Assembly (NCBI GenBank): GCA_025350625.1
Contig: JANXXL010000062.1
Coordinates: 1-50,059 of the forward strand
Origin: Bryobacterales bacterium
GTDB lineage: Bacteria > Acidobacteriota > Terriglobia > Bryobacterales > Bryobacteraceae
DNA: 50,059 nucleotides
Reading direction: 5' to 3'
Shown: positions 35,191 to 43,718 of the stretch, piece after piece
Position numbering within the stretch: position 1 is the first letter of the stretch
Layout: every line of letters starts with the position of its first letter
Program-made: the position numbers and the translations under genes
Notes under the pieces: model-generated
What the model saw: only the letters and a program-made list of their open reading frames with translations
Database searches by the model: none
What the model was told of the DNA's origin: nothing

Positions 35191-36510
35191 ATGGCAGTAA
35201 TAACCCCCGAGCTATTACCTTATGAAAAAATTCGGGACGATCTTTTTCACCCGCTTTCCGGTGGCGGCCGGGCATACTGGATTACCCTTCTGACGGCGTT
35301 ATCGGTCGTCATTCTTGGCGGCGTGGCATGGTCCATCCAGATCCGCAACGGTATGGGTGTCACGGGACTGAACCGGCCGGTTTTTTGGGGCTTCTACATC
35401 GTTAATTTCGTTTTTTGGATCGGCATCTCACACGCTGGAACCTTGATCTCGGCGATTCTGCGGCTTACCGATGCGACGTGGCGCAAACCCGTTACTCGAG
35501 CGGCGGAAGCGATCACGGTTTTTTGCCTTATGATCGGCGGGATGTTCCCGATCATCCACTTAGGGCGCTCTTGGCGATTTTACTGGCTGATTCCATACCC
35601 CAATGCGCGCTTATTGTGGCCGAACTTCCGCTCGCCCTTGTTGTGGGATCTGACGGCCATCCTCACGTACCTTACTGGCAGTCTGATCTATCTTTACTTG
35701 CCGCTGATTCCAGATATGGCTCAGCTTGCGGAACATAATGTCCCGTGGCGCAGAAAATTGTATCGAGCGCTTTCGCTTGGCTGGACCGGCAGTGATCGCG
35801 AATGGCAGGCGCTTGAACGTGCCATAAAGTTGATGAGCTGCATCATTCTTGCGGTGGCCATCTCGGTTCACACCGTGGTCGCGTGGGACTTCGCTATGTC
35901 CATTGCTCCCATGTGGCACAGCACTATTTTTGGCCCCTATTTCGTCGTGGGCGCAATCTTCAGCGGGATCGCTGCGCTGTTGCTGGTGTTGGGCGTGCTC
36001 CGGAGGGCGTTGGGCTTGGACTTATATCTAACCAAGCACCACTTCAATAATCTCTCCAAGCTCCTACTGTTAATGAGTCTGCTGTGGTTCTATTTCACGT
36101 TTGCCGAGTACCAGACCACTTGGTATGGCAACGAGCCCAATGAAATGGCGGTATTCGTATCGAAGATCCGCGGCCCGTATTCGCCGTTCTTTTGGGCTAT
36201 GGTGTTCTGTAATTTCATCGTTCCCTTCATTTTGTTGGGGATTCGCAGGTTGCGCAATATCAGTACGGCAATGATCAGCTCGGTATGTGTGCTTATTGGA
36301 ATGTGGCTGGAACGTTATCTTATCGTCGCGCCCACGCTGGGGAATCCCCGCATGATTGCAGCGTCCGGCGTCTACGCCCCGACTTGGGTGGAAATTTCCA
36401 TCACCGCTGCAACGTTCGCCGGGATGATTGTGCTGTATCTGCTGTTTTCCAAGTTGTTTCCCATTATTTCCGTTTGGGAATTTAAGCCCCATCCGGTGGA
36501 GGAAGATTAG
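35191..36510 (+). CDS. actC: NrfD-type quinol-oxidising membrane subunit (ActC)
   Basis: The 439-residue integral membrane protein has about ten hydrophobic helices. It includes GMGVTGLNRPVFWGFYIVNF, then WIGISHAGTLISAILRL and PIIHLGRSWRFYW, the signature ActC/NrfD text for quinol binding and electron transfer across the membrane. The start codon directly follows the upstream stop, so the gene is translationally coupled. In alternative complex III a second NrfD protein (ActF) accompanies it, and none is encoded here. The length fits ActC (about 450 residues). Confidence 0.9.
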   Translation: MAVITPELLPYEKIRDDLFHPLSGGGRAYWITLLTALSVVILGGVAWSIQIRNGMGVTGLNRPVFWGFYIVNFVFWIGISHAGTLISAILRLTDATWRKPVTRAAEAITVFCLMIGGMFPIIHLGRSWRFYWLIPYPNARLLWPNFRSPLLWDLTAILTYLTGSLIYLYLPLIPDMAQLAEHNVPWRRKLYRALSLGWTGSDREWQALERAIKLMSCIILAVAISVHTVVAWDFAMSIAPMWHSTIFGPYFVVGAIFSGIAALLLVLGVLRRALGLDLYLTKHHFNNLSKLLLLMSLLWFYFTFAEYQTTWYGNEPNEMAVFVSKIRGPYSPFFWAMVFCNFIVPFILLGIRRLRNISTAMISSVCVLIGMWLERYLIVAPTLGNPRMIAASGVYAPTWVEISITAATFAGMIVLYLLFSKLFPIISVWEFKPHPVEED

Positions 36511-36512
36511 AG

Positions 36513-37025
36513 GTGTATTTAATAGCCGAGTTTCAGGATCAGTCCGAATTAGAAGACGCAATCCAGGCATTGAAGGCGGAGGGTCTGGGCGTTCTCGACA
36601 TGGATTTGTTTTCGGAAGAGCCGGTGGAGTTTCGCCGGGGAATCCTGGATAGGCCCAGCCGTATGTCGCTGGTGGCGGTCTTGGGAGCGATCATAATGGG
36701 AGGCCTTGCGACCACGGGCGTTTACGCGGCACAGCACAACTATGCCTTGGTTACCGGCGGCATGCCGATCTTCTCTTTTTGGGGCTCGGGTGTGATCACT
36801 TACGAAACGACGATGATGGGCGCTATATTGTCCACATTCGGATGGTTTTTGTGGGAAAGCCGGCTGCTTCATAAGCGGGACAAGAGTGCGCCCGTACCAC
36901 TGGTCCCTCCGGGGTCGATGTGTCTGCGCATTCATTGTGCCGACAATCATATCGCAGGGCGCGCGGAGCGGATCCTGAATCATGCCGGTGCCGTAGCAAT
37001 CGAGAAGAAGGGTCCGCGTGAGTAG
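36513..37025 (+). CDS. actD: DUF3341 membrane subunit (ActD)
   Basis: The 170-residue protein belongs to DUF3341/ActD. A short soluble N-terminal domain precedes two transmembrane helices, with the motifs DMDLFSEEPVEF, LATTGVYAAQHNYALVTGG, then FWGSGVITYETTMMGAIL. In alternative complex III ActD is the helper membrane subunit of the complex. Start is GTG with GGAGGA upstream. The stop overlaps the next gene's start by 8 bases, coupling the two. Confidence 0.85.
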   Translation: MYLIAEFQDQSELEDAIQALKAEGLGVLDMDLFSEEPVEFRRGILDRPSRMSLVAVLGAIIMGGLATTGVYAAQHNYALVTGGMPIFSFWGSGVITYETTMMGAILSTFGWFLWESRLLHKRDKSAPVPLVPPGSMCLRIHCADNHIAGRAERILNHAGAVAIEKKGPRE

Positions 37026-37683
37026 AGCCCGCAGCAAAAGTCCGGCCTGTGGGGTTCTGCCGAAGATTTCGTTAATGATCTGCGCCGTCGCTTTAGGGCC
37101 GGCGCCGGCCGCAGAATTACCCGCTGGAAAAGGGCGCGAAACGTTTGCGAACGTCTGCACCAGCTGCCATGACGTGGACCTTGCACTGCAAATGCGCCAG
37201 ACACGCAGCGGCTGGACTAATATCATCAAATTGATGAAGGATATGGGTGCCGATGCCACTACCGCGCAATTCAATGAAATCATCGATTACCTTACTGAAC
37301 ATTTCGGCAAAGAAGCAACTGGCAAAGACTCGCCTCAGAGGAAGAAATCGGTCCCAGGTAGTTCGGTCAGCCCGGCTGTGCCCGAGAATCCTCAAGTCCG
37401 GCGCGTGCTGCCGTGGGATAAGAATCCGCTAAGAATTGGACAGACGCTCTACCGTGAGAACTGTGTCGTTTGTCATGATGTGGACGCGGAGAGCTCTAAA
37501 AAACTCGGACCCAGTTTCTATCATTTGTTCCAGCGAGAACAAATGCCACGTACGAAAATGAAACCGAGCCGCTCTTACGTGGCCGCTAAGATCCGCTCAG
37601 GCGGAAACGTCATGCCAGCATTCAGCAGGAAGTTGACGTCCAGCGAGATAAACGCGCTCATCGACTACCTAGAGTTCAAATAG
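37018..37683 (+). CDS. actE: Di-haem cytochrome c (ActE-like position)
   Basis: The 221-residue exported protein has two haem motifs, CTSCH (Cys47-His51) and CVVCH (Cys149-His153), in two cytochrome c-like modules joined by a Pro/Ser-rich linker. A Met in GGNVMPAFS is a plausible axial ligand for the second haem. ActE of alternative complex III is usually a mono-haem cytochrome; here two haems are visible, so it may combine ActE with an extra haem domain. The N-terminal module (RSGWTNIIKLMKDMGA) resembles the N-terminal part of the broken cytochrome gene at 11.4 kb. GTG start within the overlap with actD. Confidence 0.8.
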   Translation: MSRARSKSPACGVLPKISLMICAVALGPAPAAELPAGKGRETFANVCTSCHDVDLALQMRQTRSGWTNIIKLMKDMGADATTAQFNEIIDYLTEHFGKEATGKDSPQRKKSVPGSSVSPAVPENPQVRRVLPWDKNPLRIGQTLYRENCVVCHDVDAESSKKLGPSFYHLFQREQMPRTKMKPSRSYVAAKIRSGGNVMPAFSRKLTSSEINALIDYLEFK

Positions 37684-37956
37684 CTTCCCTACGCCCGCAG
37701 TACAAAATCCAGCTTGAAGATTCTTGTACACCTAAACGCCGCGATTTCGCGCCCCCAAGATGTGTTCCAAGGGTGCGTATATACACGACCATGCTTCCAT
37801 AAATCTCAGAGTAGTTTTGAGTCAACAGACTCATACGCAGGTTCCGTGTTTGCCCACTCTCCTGGGTAATGGCGATGACCTCCAATCCGGCGTCAGTGGC
37901 GGGGAGGTATAATCCATAACGGCCAGAGAGCCCAAAGGAAATCCTAGGGGTAAAAT

Positions 37957-40002
37957 ATGCCAATACAAAACCCAAGAGATGTTCGATCCCGAGCAATTCT
38001 ACTTTCGCTCGCCAGCGGAATGGCTCTGTTAGTTGCGACGACGGCTGCGGCGGCCGATAAGGAAATCGCCACGGACGATCTCCAGCGCTCGCTCAGGCTG
38101 GATACCTATCGAATACTAGGCGATAGCGGCGCGGGGCGCGGCGAGAACATCTACTTCTTTAAGTGTTGGATGTGTCACAACCAATACGCCAAGAGCGCGC
38201 CCTTGTTGAAGGATCTCTATCAGCGCAAGAACCTGGTAGGGGGCGCCTCGGTCAACGACGATACCGTCAGCGCCAAAATTAAAGAAGGCGGTCCCGGCAT
38301 GCCGGCGTTTAAACACAGCCTGTCGGATTCCGATGTAGCGGATTTGCAAGCTTATTTCCACTCGGGGAAATGCTGCGCGGATGGTGAAAATCCGCCCCTG
38401 AACCCGGCGTACCGGGCGGAGACGCAAAAATGGCCGGTGCAGAGCGGCCTCACCGGCGGGGCTACCGGTGTCGTGCGGATCAAGAGCGGGGACTCGCCCG
38501 AAGGCATAGCCGTCCAGATCGTCGCACCGAGCGGTGTCCGAACCACCGTATACACCAACGCGGCGGGCAAATTTGAATTTCCCAGGATGCAAGCCGGCTC
38601 CTATACCTTGCGCATTGCCACGCCGGTGCCATTCAGGCCTTTCCGGCGCGATGCGGTTTCGATCGACGGCGATACCAAGCTTGACGACATCGTGCTCGAA
38701 AGGGTTGCCAACTCCGACAATCTGCCTGCCTCACCGGAACTGGAGTCCCAGTTGAGCAGCGCGGAGATCCTGTGGAACCTGCCGGGCACGGCAGAAGAAA
38801 AAGCCACGTTGCAGAAGAACTGCTCCGGGTGCCACTCCTGGCAGCAGATTTTCAGGAGCCGCTATGACGAACACGGCTGGAGCCTGATCGTCGACCGCAT
38901 GATGCACTTTAGCGGTACAGCGATTGCCGTGCGCAACCGGGCGATGTCGGATCCCGACCCTGAATACACGCTGCTCGTCAAATGGCTCTCGCGCATTCGC
39001 GGTCCGAACGCGCAGGACGCTCCGCTTCGCGTCTTTCCGCGTCCCCGCGGCCAGGCGACGAGAGTAGTCGTCACCGAATTCGAATTGCCGCGGCAATTGC
39101 TCATGCTCCACGACGCTGCCCTCGACCCCCAGGGTAACGTTTGGTACACCAGCCATAAGACCCGTTACGTCGGCAAAATGGATCCCAAGACGGGGATCTT
39201 CACCGACTACACGCTGCCGATGACACCCGGCGTCATGCCGGGAAGCCACCACGCCAAATTCGACAAGAACGGGATCGCCTGGATCTCGGAAAACTGGGCG
39301 CATCAGCTCAACCGGCTCGATCCGAAGACGGGAGATGTCAAGCAAGTCCGCATTGAAAGCAAGACTCCTCTCAACGCCCCCAGTTTCGGAAACTTTACGC
39401 TCGACGCCGACGGCTTTGTGTGGGACGCCCGCGCGAACCGCATTGTAAAAATGGATCCGGATACTGGCAAGGTCCTGAAGGAGTGGCCGCTGCAGGCCAA
39501 CAGCAGCTACGACAACACTATTTCTTACGATGGAAAATTTTGGGGAGGCAGCGGGCCGGCGAATTGGGGCAATACGGTCGAGATGCTGGAGATTGAGACC
39601 GGGAAAATCCTGAATTTGAACAGCGGCTCACACATGATGACCGCGAAACGCGGCGGCTTCGATCCCTCCGGAAATACCTGGTGGGGCGGAGCGGATGGCG
39701 CTCTCATCGAGCTTAATGCGAAGGAACAGCGCATTGATGAACATTGGCCCCCCATCGCCCCGCACCCCTACACCGACTTCTACGAAGCCATGCCGGACAA
39801 GAACGGCGAGATCTGGGCCGGCGTGCTGCACGGCCGCCAGATGCTTCGTTACAACCCCAAGACCGACCATTGGGTCGCGTACCAGATGCCCGAGCCGTTA
39901 TCCTACGACCGGCGAACCGTCATCGATACCTCCACCAAACCGGCAACCGTCTGGTATGTGGATTACAACGGCTACCTCGTCCGCGTTCAACCGCTGGAGT
40001 GA
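37957..40002 (+). CDS. Secreted fusion: haem c, carboxypeptidase-regulatory domain, haem c, Vgb-like beta-propeller
   Basis: The 681-residue exported protein has a signal peptide (about residues 12-33) and a cytochrome-like domain with CWMCH (Cys70-His74) and GGPGMPAFKH (Met ligand). A carboxypeptidase-regulatory (Ig-like) segment follows (GVVRIKSGDSPEG, then TNAAGKFEFPRMQAGSYTLRI, about 170-250), then a second haem motif CSGCH (289-293). A C-terminal seven-blade propeller (about 375-680) has Vgb/streptogramin-lyase-like repeats: HDAALDPQGNVWYTS, FDKNGIAWISENWAHQLNRL, PDKNGEIWAGVL. It follows the ACIII-like operon and may be co-regulated, though a 273-base gap separates them. Enzymatic activity of the propeller is not demonstrated. 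Confidence 0.85.
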   Translation: MPIQNPRDVRSRAILLSLASGMALLVATTAAAADKEIATDDLQRSLRLDTYRILGDSGAGRGENIYFFKCWMCHNQYAKSAPLLKDLYQRKNLVGGASVNDDTVSAKIKEGGPGMPAFKHSLSDSDVADLQAYFHSGKCCADGENPPLNPAYRAETQKWPVQSGLTGGATGVVRIKSGDSPEGIAVQIVAPSGVRTTVYTNAAGKFEFPRMQAGSYTLRIATPVPFRPFRRDAVSIDGDTKLDDIVLERVANSDNLPASPELESQLSSAEILWNLPGTAEEKATLQKNCSGCHSWQQIFRSRYDEHGWSLIVDRMMHFSGTAIAVRNRAMSDPDPEYTLLVKWLSRIRGPNAQDAPLRVFPRPRGQATRVVVTEFELPRQLLMLHDAALDPQGNVWYTSHKTRYVGKMDPKTGIFTDYTLPMTPGVMPGSHHAKFDKNGIAWISENWAHQLNRLDPKTGDVKQVRIESKTPLNAPSFGNFTLDADGFVWDARANRIVKMDPDTGKVLKEWPLQANSSYDNTISYDGKFWGGSGPANWGNTVEMLEIETGKILNLNSGSHMMTAKRGGFDPSGNTWWGGADGALIELNAKEQRIDEHWPPIAPHPYTDFYEAMPDKNGEIWAGVLHGRQMLRYNPKTDHWVAYQMPEPLSYDRRTVIDTSTKPATVWYVDYNGYLVRVQPLE

Positions 40003-40204
40003 GGGAGATCGCTATAGAAATGGCACCGGACAACCAATGGCCCGCCGCAGGAACGTTGCCGGGGACTCCCATATGTTCGACATCCGGGCCATAGTCTCTG
40101 GGTAAGGGAGGCTTAGGATGGTGCATGGCTCAACCGTAGCGGGTATAAAAGCAGTCCGTCGACAGAAAACGTGAACCCCAATTGAATAGGAAAAGGAGCA
40201 TTTT

Positions 40205-40717
40205 ATGGATTCCACGCAAACCAAGGCTATAGCTGATTTCCTAATCGCTGATTTCGAAAGCGAAATGCAGACAACCCTTCGGGTGATCAACGCAGTTCCC
40301 AATGATCGTCTCGACTACCAGCCTGACTCGAAATCGAAGACCGGCTTGGGGCTCGTCCGGCATCTCACGCTGGAAGATGAATGGCTGCTGAACAGCATCG
40401 CGAATGGCGAGTTCGCGCCTCCGCCCGACGATTCCGATGCCTGTGGCATTATGAACCCGGCCGATGCCGCGGCTCGTTACAAACAAAAAGTTCCGGCCGC
40501 CCTTGATCGCGTGCGTGCAATGTCGGCGGAACAGCTAAGCAACGTAATCGACTTGTTTGGAATGGTCCAGGCGCCCGGGGTTAACTTTCTGGCCATGACT
40601 ATTAAGCATTCGGTCCACCACCGTGGCCAGCTGAGCGCCTACCTCCGCGCGATGGGCGGTAACGTCCCGGGTATCTACGGCCCATCCGCCGACACGCAGG
40701 CAGCGATAGCTGGCTGA
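40205..40717 (+). CDS. DinB-family protein
   Basis: The 170-residue protein fits the DinB/YfiT four-helix bundle, with metal-binding His at VRHLTLED (53) and KHSVHHRGQLS (135, 138/139). Family members act as thiol-dependent transferases or damage-related proteins, with no role here. AGGAAAAGGAGC a few bases upstream fixes the ATG. It is monocistronic, between the haem fusion gene and a convergent glycoamylase-fold gene. Confidence 0.82.
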   Translation: MDSTQTKAIADFLIADFESEMQTTLRVINAVPNDRLDYQPDSKSKTGLGLVRHLTLEDEWLLNSIANGEFAPPPDDSDACGIMNPADAAARYKQKVPAALDRVRAMSAEQLSNVIDLFGMVQAPGVNFLAMTIKHSVHHRGQLSAYLRAMGGNVPGIYGPSADTQAAIAG

Positions 40718-40913
40718 CTGTCACCGGCGTAGATTCCACGATATACCCGGCGTACAGATGTCGGGGCCTGATAGATCATTGGCCAGATCGGTGCTTCAAG
40801 ATGTTGCGTTCGCTGCCGAAACTACATCCGTTAATGTTCGTTATCGTTCCAACTGGCCCGGCGTATTCGTTCGTCATTGTCCGGCCGACACTCGCTGAGT
40901 CGAGGCTCGAATG

Positions 40914-42254
40914 TCAAGGCAGATTGTGAAGCCAGCCTCCGCGGAAGCCGGCGCGTCGTAGGCCCTCAACGATGTAGGGGCATCGCTGAATAGTCTTCCA
41001 GATCAGCTCCGATTGAAAGTTCTCAATCATGAGAAGGATAGGACCCTGATTCAAACCGAAAATCCAGGGTGAAACCCAGTTATGTAGATTGGGCCTGGTG
41101 TGAGGAAACGTAGGATTAAAGCTGGCATCGAATTCATAGAGGCTGTGTCCTCTCGATTTGAGACGGTCGACAGCATGACGGACCGTCTTGAGCACGATCT
41201 CAGGTGCGAACGGGAGAGAGGCGACGACCGCCCATGGTGAAATAGTGCCGTCATCCGGGCCAAAGGGAGCGCCTCTCGCGACGTAATCGAAAAACACCTT
41301 CTGGACTCCGTCCACGTCAAGAACGGCAGGCCCCGGTCCGTCGCTCGCGGTCAATCCGCAACCGTATTCGTGGTAGCCGGCAAACCCCAGTGGATTCTCG
41401 ATTCCATATTGTCGGTGAACATACGTGGCCCGCCGGGAATTCTCAAAATAATCGATCCCCTTCTTCCTATTGAAGTCGTCCTGTATCCCGCGAAAGTCCA
41501 ACCAAAGATGGGACATCTGATGAATGAAGAGGGGCCCGGCGTACAGGTATTGTATGTCGTAGACTTTCCTCCATTCAAAAGTTGAGATCCATTCCTGGTA
41601 TCCTTGCGGAGCGATAGGAAACGTGGGTGATCCTAAGGCCAGTGTGTATAGGATCAGAGCTTCGCTATAGCCCGTGTCCCATCGGTACGGCAGAAATCCC
41701 GACTCGGGCTTCCATCCGTGGCAAACGGTTTTGCCACCATCCAAAGCCCATTGCCAGTCCACACGCTGGTAAAGGCTTTCAGCGACCTCCCGTATCTCAC
41801 CTTCCTCATCACTTTCTCCTGAGAAGTAACTGGCCGCCGTCAAAACACCTGCAAGGAGTATGGCGGTATCAATCGTCGATAATTCACATTGCAAAGCTCG
41901 GCGGCCGGTCTGCATGTTGAGAAAGTGATAGTAGAAACCTTTGTATCCCGTGGCATCTGCTTCTGGGCCCTGGTGACTGGACTGGAAGAACTTCAAGACC
42001 GTCAGGGTCCTGTCGATTGCCTCACTTCGTGAAAGCAAGTCTCGCTCGATTGCCATCACATATACACTGAGCGCCATTCCCACCGCGGCAATGCTCGAAG
42101 GTGATCCAGGCTGCGTCTTGTCTGCTACCAGGCCGGTTCGAGGGTTGACTTGAGTGCGGAAATAATTGAATGCCGCACACCGGAGGCCGTGAAGCATTTC
42201 TGCGTCGCTCCCCTCTGGATTCGAAACTGACAACTGTGGCTTTATGCTTCGCAT
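40914..42254 (-). CDS. Glycoamylase-fold protein (GH144-like)
   Basis: The product is about 446 residues. It has the alpha/alpha toroid of the glycoamylase/GH144 family (endo-beta-1,2-glucanase-like), with aromatic and acidic motifs WRKVYDIQYLYAGPLFIHQMSHLW, FLPYRWDTGYSEALILY, ENPLGFAGYHEYGCGLTASDGPG and FDASFNPT. No signal peptide is evident, so cytoplasmic or Tat-independent location is unclear. The start is uncertain: ATG at 42254 or GTG at 42329, neither with a good ribosome site. Family precedent suggests glucan or oligosaccharide hydrolysis; the substrate is not known. Confidence 0.75.
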   Translation of the reverse strand: MRSIKPQLSVSNPEGSDAEMLHGLRCAAFNYFRTQVNPRTGLVADKTQPGSPSSIAAVGMALSVYVMAIERDLLSRSEAIDRTLTVLKFFQSSHQGPEADATGYKGFYYHFLNMQTGRRALQCELSTIDTAILLAGVLTAASYFSGESDEEGEIREVAESLYQRVDWQWALDGGKTVCHGWKPESGFLPYRWDTGYSEALILYTLALGSPTFPIAPQGYQEWISTFEWRKVYDIQYLYAGPLFIHQMSHLWLDFRGIQDDFNRKKGIDYFENSRRATYVHRQYGIENPLGFAGYHEYGCGLTASDGPGPAVLDVDGVQKVFFDYVARGAPFGPDDGTISPWAVVASLPFAPEIVLKTVRHAVDRLKSRGHSLYEFDASFNPTFPHTRPNLHNWVSPWIFGLNQGPILLMIENFQSELIWKTIQRCPYIVEGLRRAGFRGGWLHNLP

Positions 42255-42489
42255 ATAAAATGGGCGCTGTGTCTCACTCCAGGATCCGTGGAACCGCGGC
42301 GCTTGGGAGATGCGCCAAATTCCAAGCACGTGTCTACTAGACTACAACTGGGCGTGGCGGCGCGCCGCGCTTGTCCACGCAATTGTCGCAGCAACGTGAG
42401 AAGTTCCTAAGCGAGCAAAGTAAAAAGCTCCTAAGAACACGGCGAGGCTCGCTGGAATGTCCTCGAAATTCGGTGCTAGGATTATCGCT

Positions 42490-43536
42490 ATGGAACAGCG
42501 AAATTCTCTTCTGCTAGTCGTCGTAGTGGCTATCTGCGCAATCGCTGTTGGATTGCAGGCTGCCGACGAGAAAAAAGCAAATTACACGACTCACATCCTG
42601 GCCCTGCCCGATCACGGCCAGGGAACCATCACAATGGATTACATCGCCTATGACCCTAAAACGGGATACGTCTGGGTCCCAGCGATAAACGTTGGTTCTG
42701 TCGATGTGGTGGACACCAGCAACGGTAGCGTCCGCGAGATCTCGGGCTTTGCGACAAAGGAAATTGAAGTCCAAGGTCGCAAGCGCTTTCAGGGGCCCAG
42801 CGGCGTATCGATTGGTGAGGGCGTGGTGTATATCGGTGACCGGGCCGACTCCAGTATATGCGCCATTGATGAAAGAACCCTCGCGCGCAAGACCTGTGGC
42901 CACATCGATGCTACCCCCGACGGGGTTGTCTATGTAGCGCCCACAAAAGAAGTCTGGGTTACCGTCCCTGGGGACAAATCTGTCCGTATTCTAGACAGCC
43001 AGACTTTGAGTCAGAAAGAAAAACTGACATTTGAAGGCCAGCCCGAAGGCTATTCGGTCGATGCAAAGCGCGGCCGCCTCTACATGAATTACGAAGACAA
43101 CGACCTCACGACCGCGATTGATCTTAAAACACACAAAACGGTGGCGAAGTGGCAACCGTCGTGTGGAAAGGAAGGTCCCCATGGTCTGTCGGTGGATCAA
43201 GCCACCGGCTACCTGTTCGTTGCCTGCAGCACGCAGGTCGAGGTGTTGGATGCAGGTCACAATGGGGAGAAGCTGTCATCCATCGACACCGGCGACGGTG
43301 TGGATGATCTCTACTACTCGCCAGCCACTCACACGTTGTACGTTGGGGCCGCCAAAGACAAGCGGCTCACGGTGGCCCGCGTCGACGCCGCGGGCAAGCT
43401 CAGTTTGGTTGCAGTGGTGCAGACCCAGGAGGGCGCTCGTAATGGAGTCGTAACGAAGGATGGCACGGTGTATCTCGCGCACTCGCAGCTCGGCCAATTG
43501 GCAGGCCTCGTCGTGGTGTCGCCGAGCAAGAAGTAA
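42490..43536 (+). CDS. Secreted YncE-like beta-propeller protein (second copy)
   Basis: A 348-residue exported protein with a signal peptide (about residues 1-25) and repeated propeller blades: DYIAYDPKTGYVWVPAINVG, TCGHIDATPDGVVYVAPT, GRLYMNYEDNDLTTAIDL, GLSVDQATGYLFVACST, VDDLYYSPATHTLYVGAAKD. It is divergent from the 30.4 kb paralogue. The ATG at 42490 is preferred because the signal peptide starts there; an earlier start at 42457 adds 11 residues. No partner gene and no catalytic motif are evident, and the role is unknown. Confidence 0.75.
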   Translation: MEQRNSLLLVVVVAICAIAVGLQAADEKKANYTTHILALPDHGQGTITMDYIAYDPKTGYVWVPAINVGSVDVVDTSNGSVREISGFATKEIEVQGRKRFQGPSGVSIGEGVVYIGDRADSSICAIDERTLARKTCGHIDATPDGVVYVAPTKEVWVTVPGDKSVRILDSQTLSQKEKLTFEGQPEGYSVDAKRGRLYMNYEDNDLTTAIDLKTHKTVAKWQPSCGKEGPHGLSVDQATGYLFVACSTQVEVLDAGHNGEKLSSIDTGDGVDDLYYSPATHTLYVGAAKDKRLTVARVDAAGKLSLVAVVQTQEGARNGVVTKDGTVYLAHSQLGQLAGLVVVSPSKK

Positions 43537-43718
43537 AGACTACAGCCTGAGGTATCACACGCCCCTCGATATTTTGAAGCAGCCTTAGGACAAGCGACTC
43601 GGGGCTTGGGCGAAGACTGCTCGCATGATTTCCGCTGCCGCATGAAAACACCGAGTTTCACCTCGCGCTGCTAGAGGAACAACTTGGCCAGCCGATCACG
43701 ATCATTGGTCGATACAAC

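Noticed and set aside
31812-37683. Dissimilatory molybdenum reductase (for example polysulfide or thiosulfate reductase)
   Set aside because: The presence of DUF3341/ActD, an ActE-like cytochrome and the [3Fe-4S]-type change points to an ACIII-like complex; reductase-specific features were not seen, although the Mo-cofactor question stays open.
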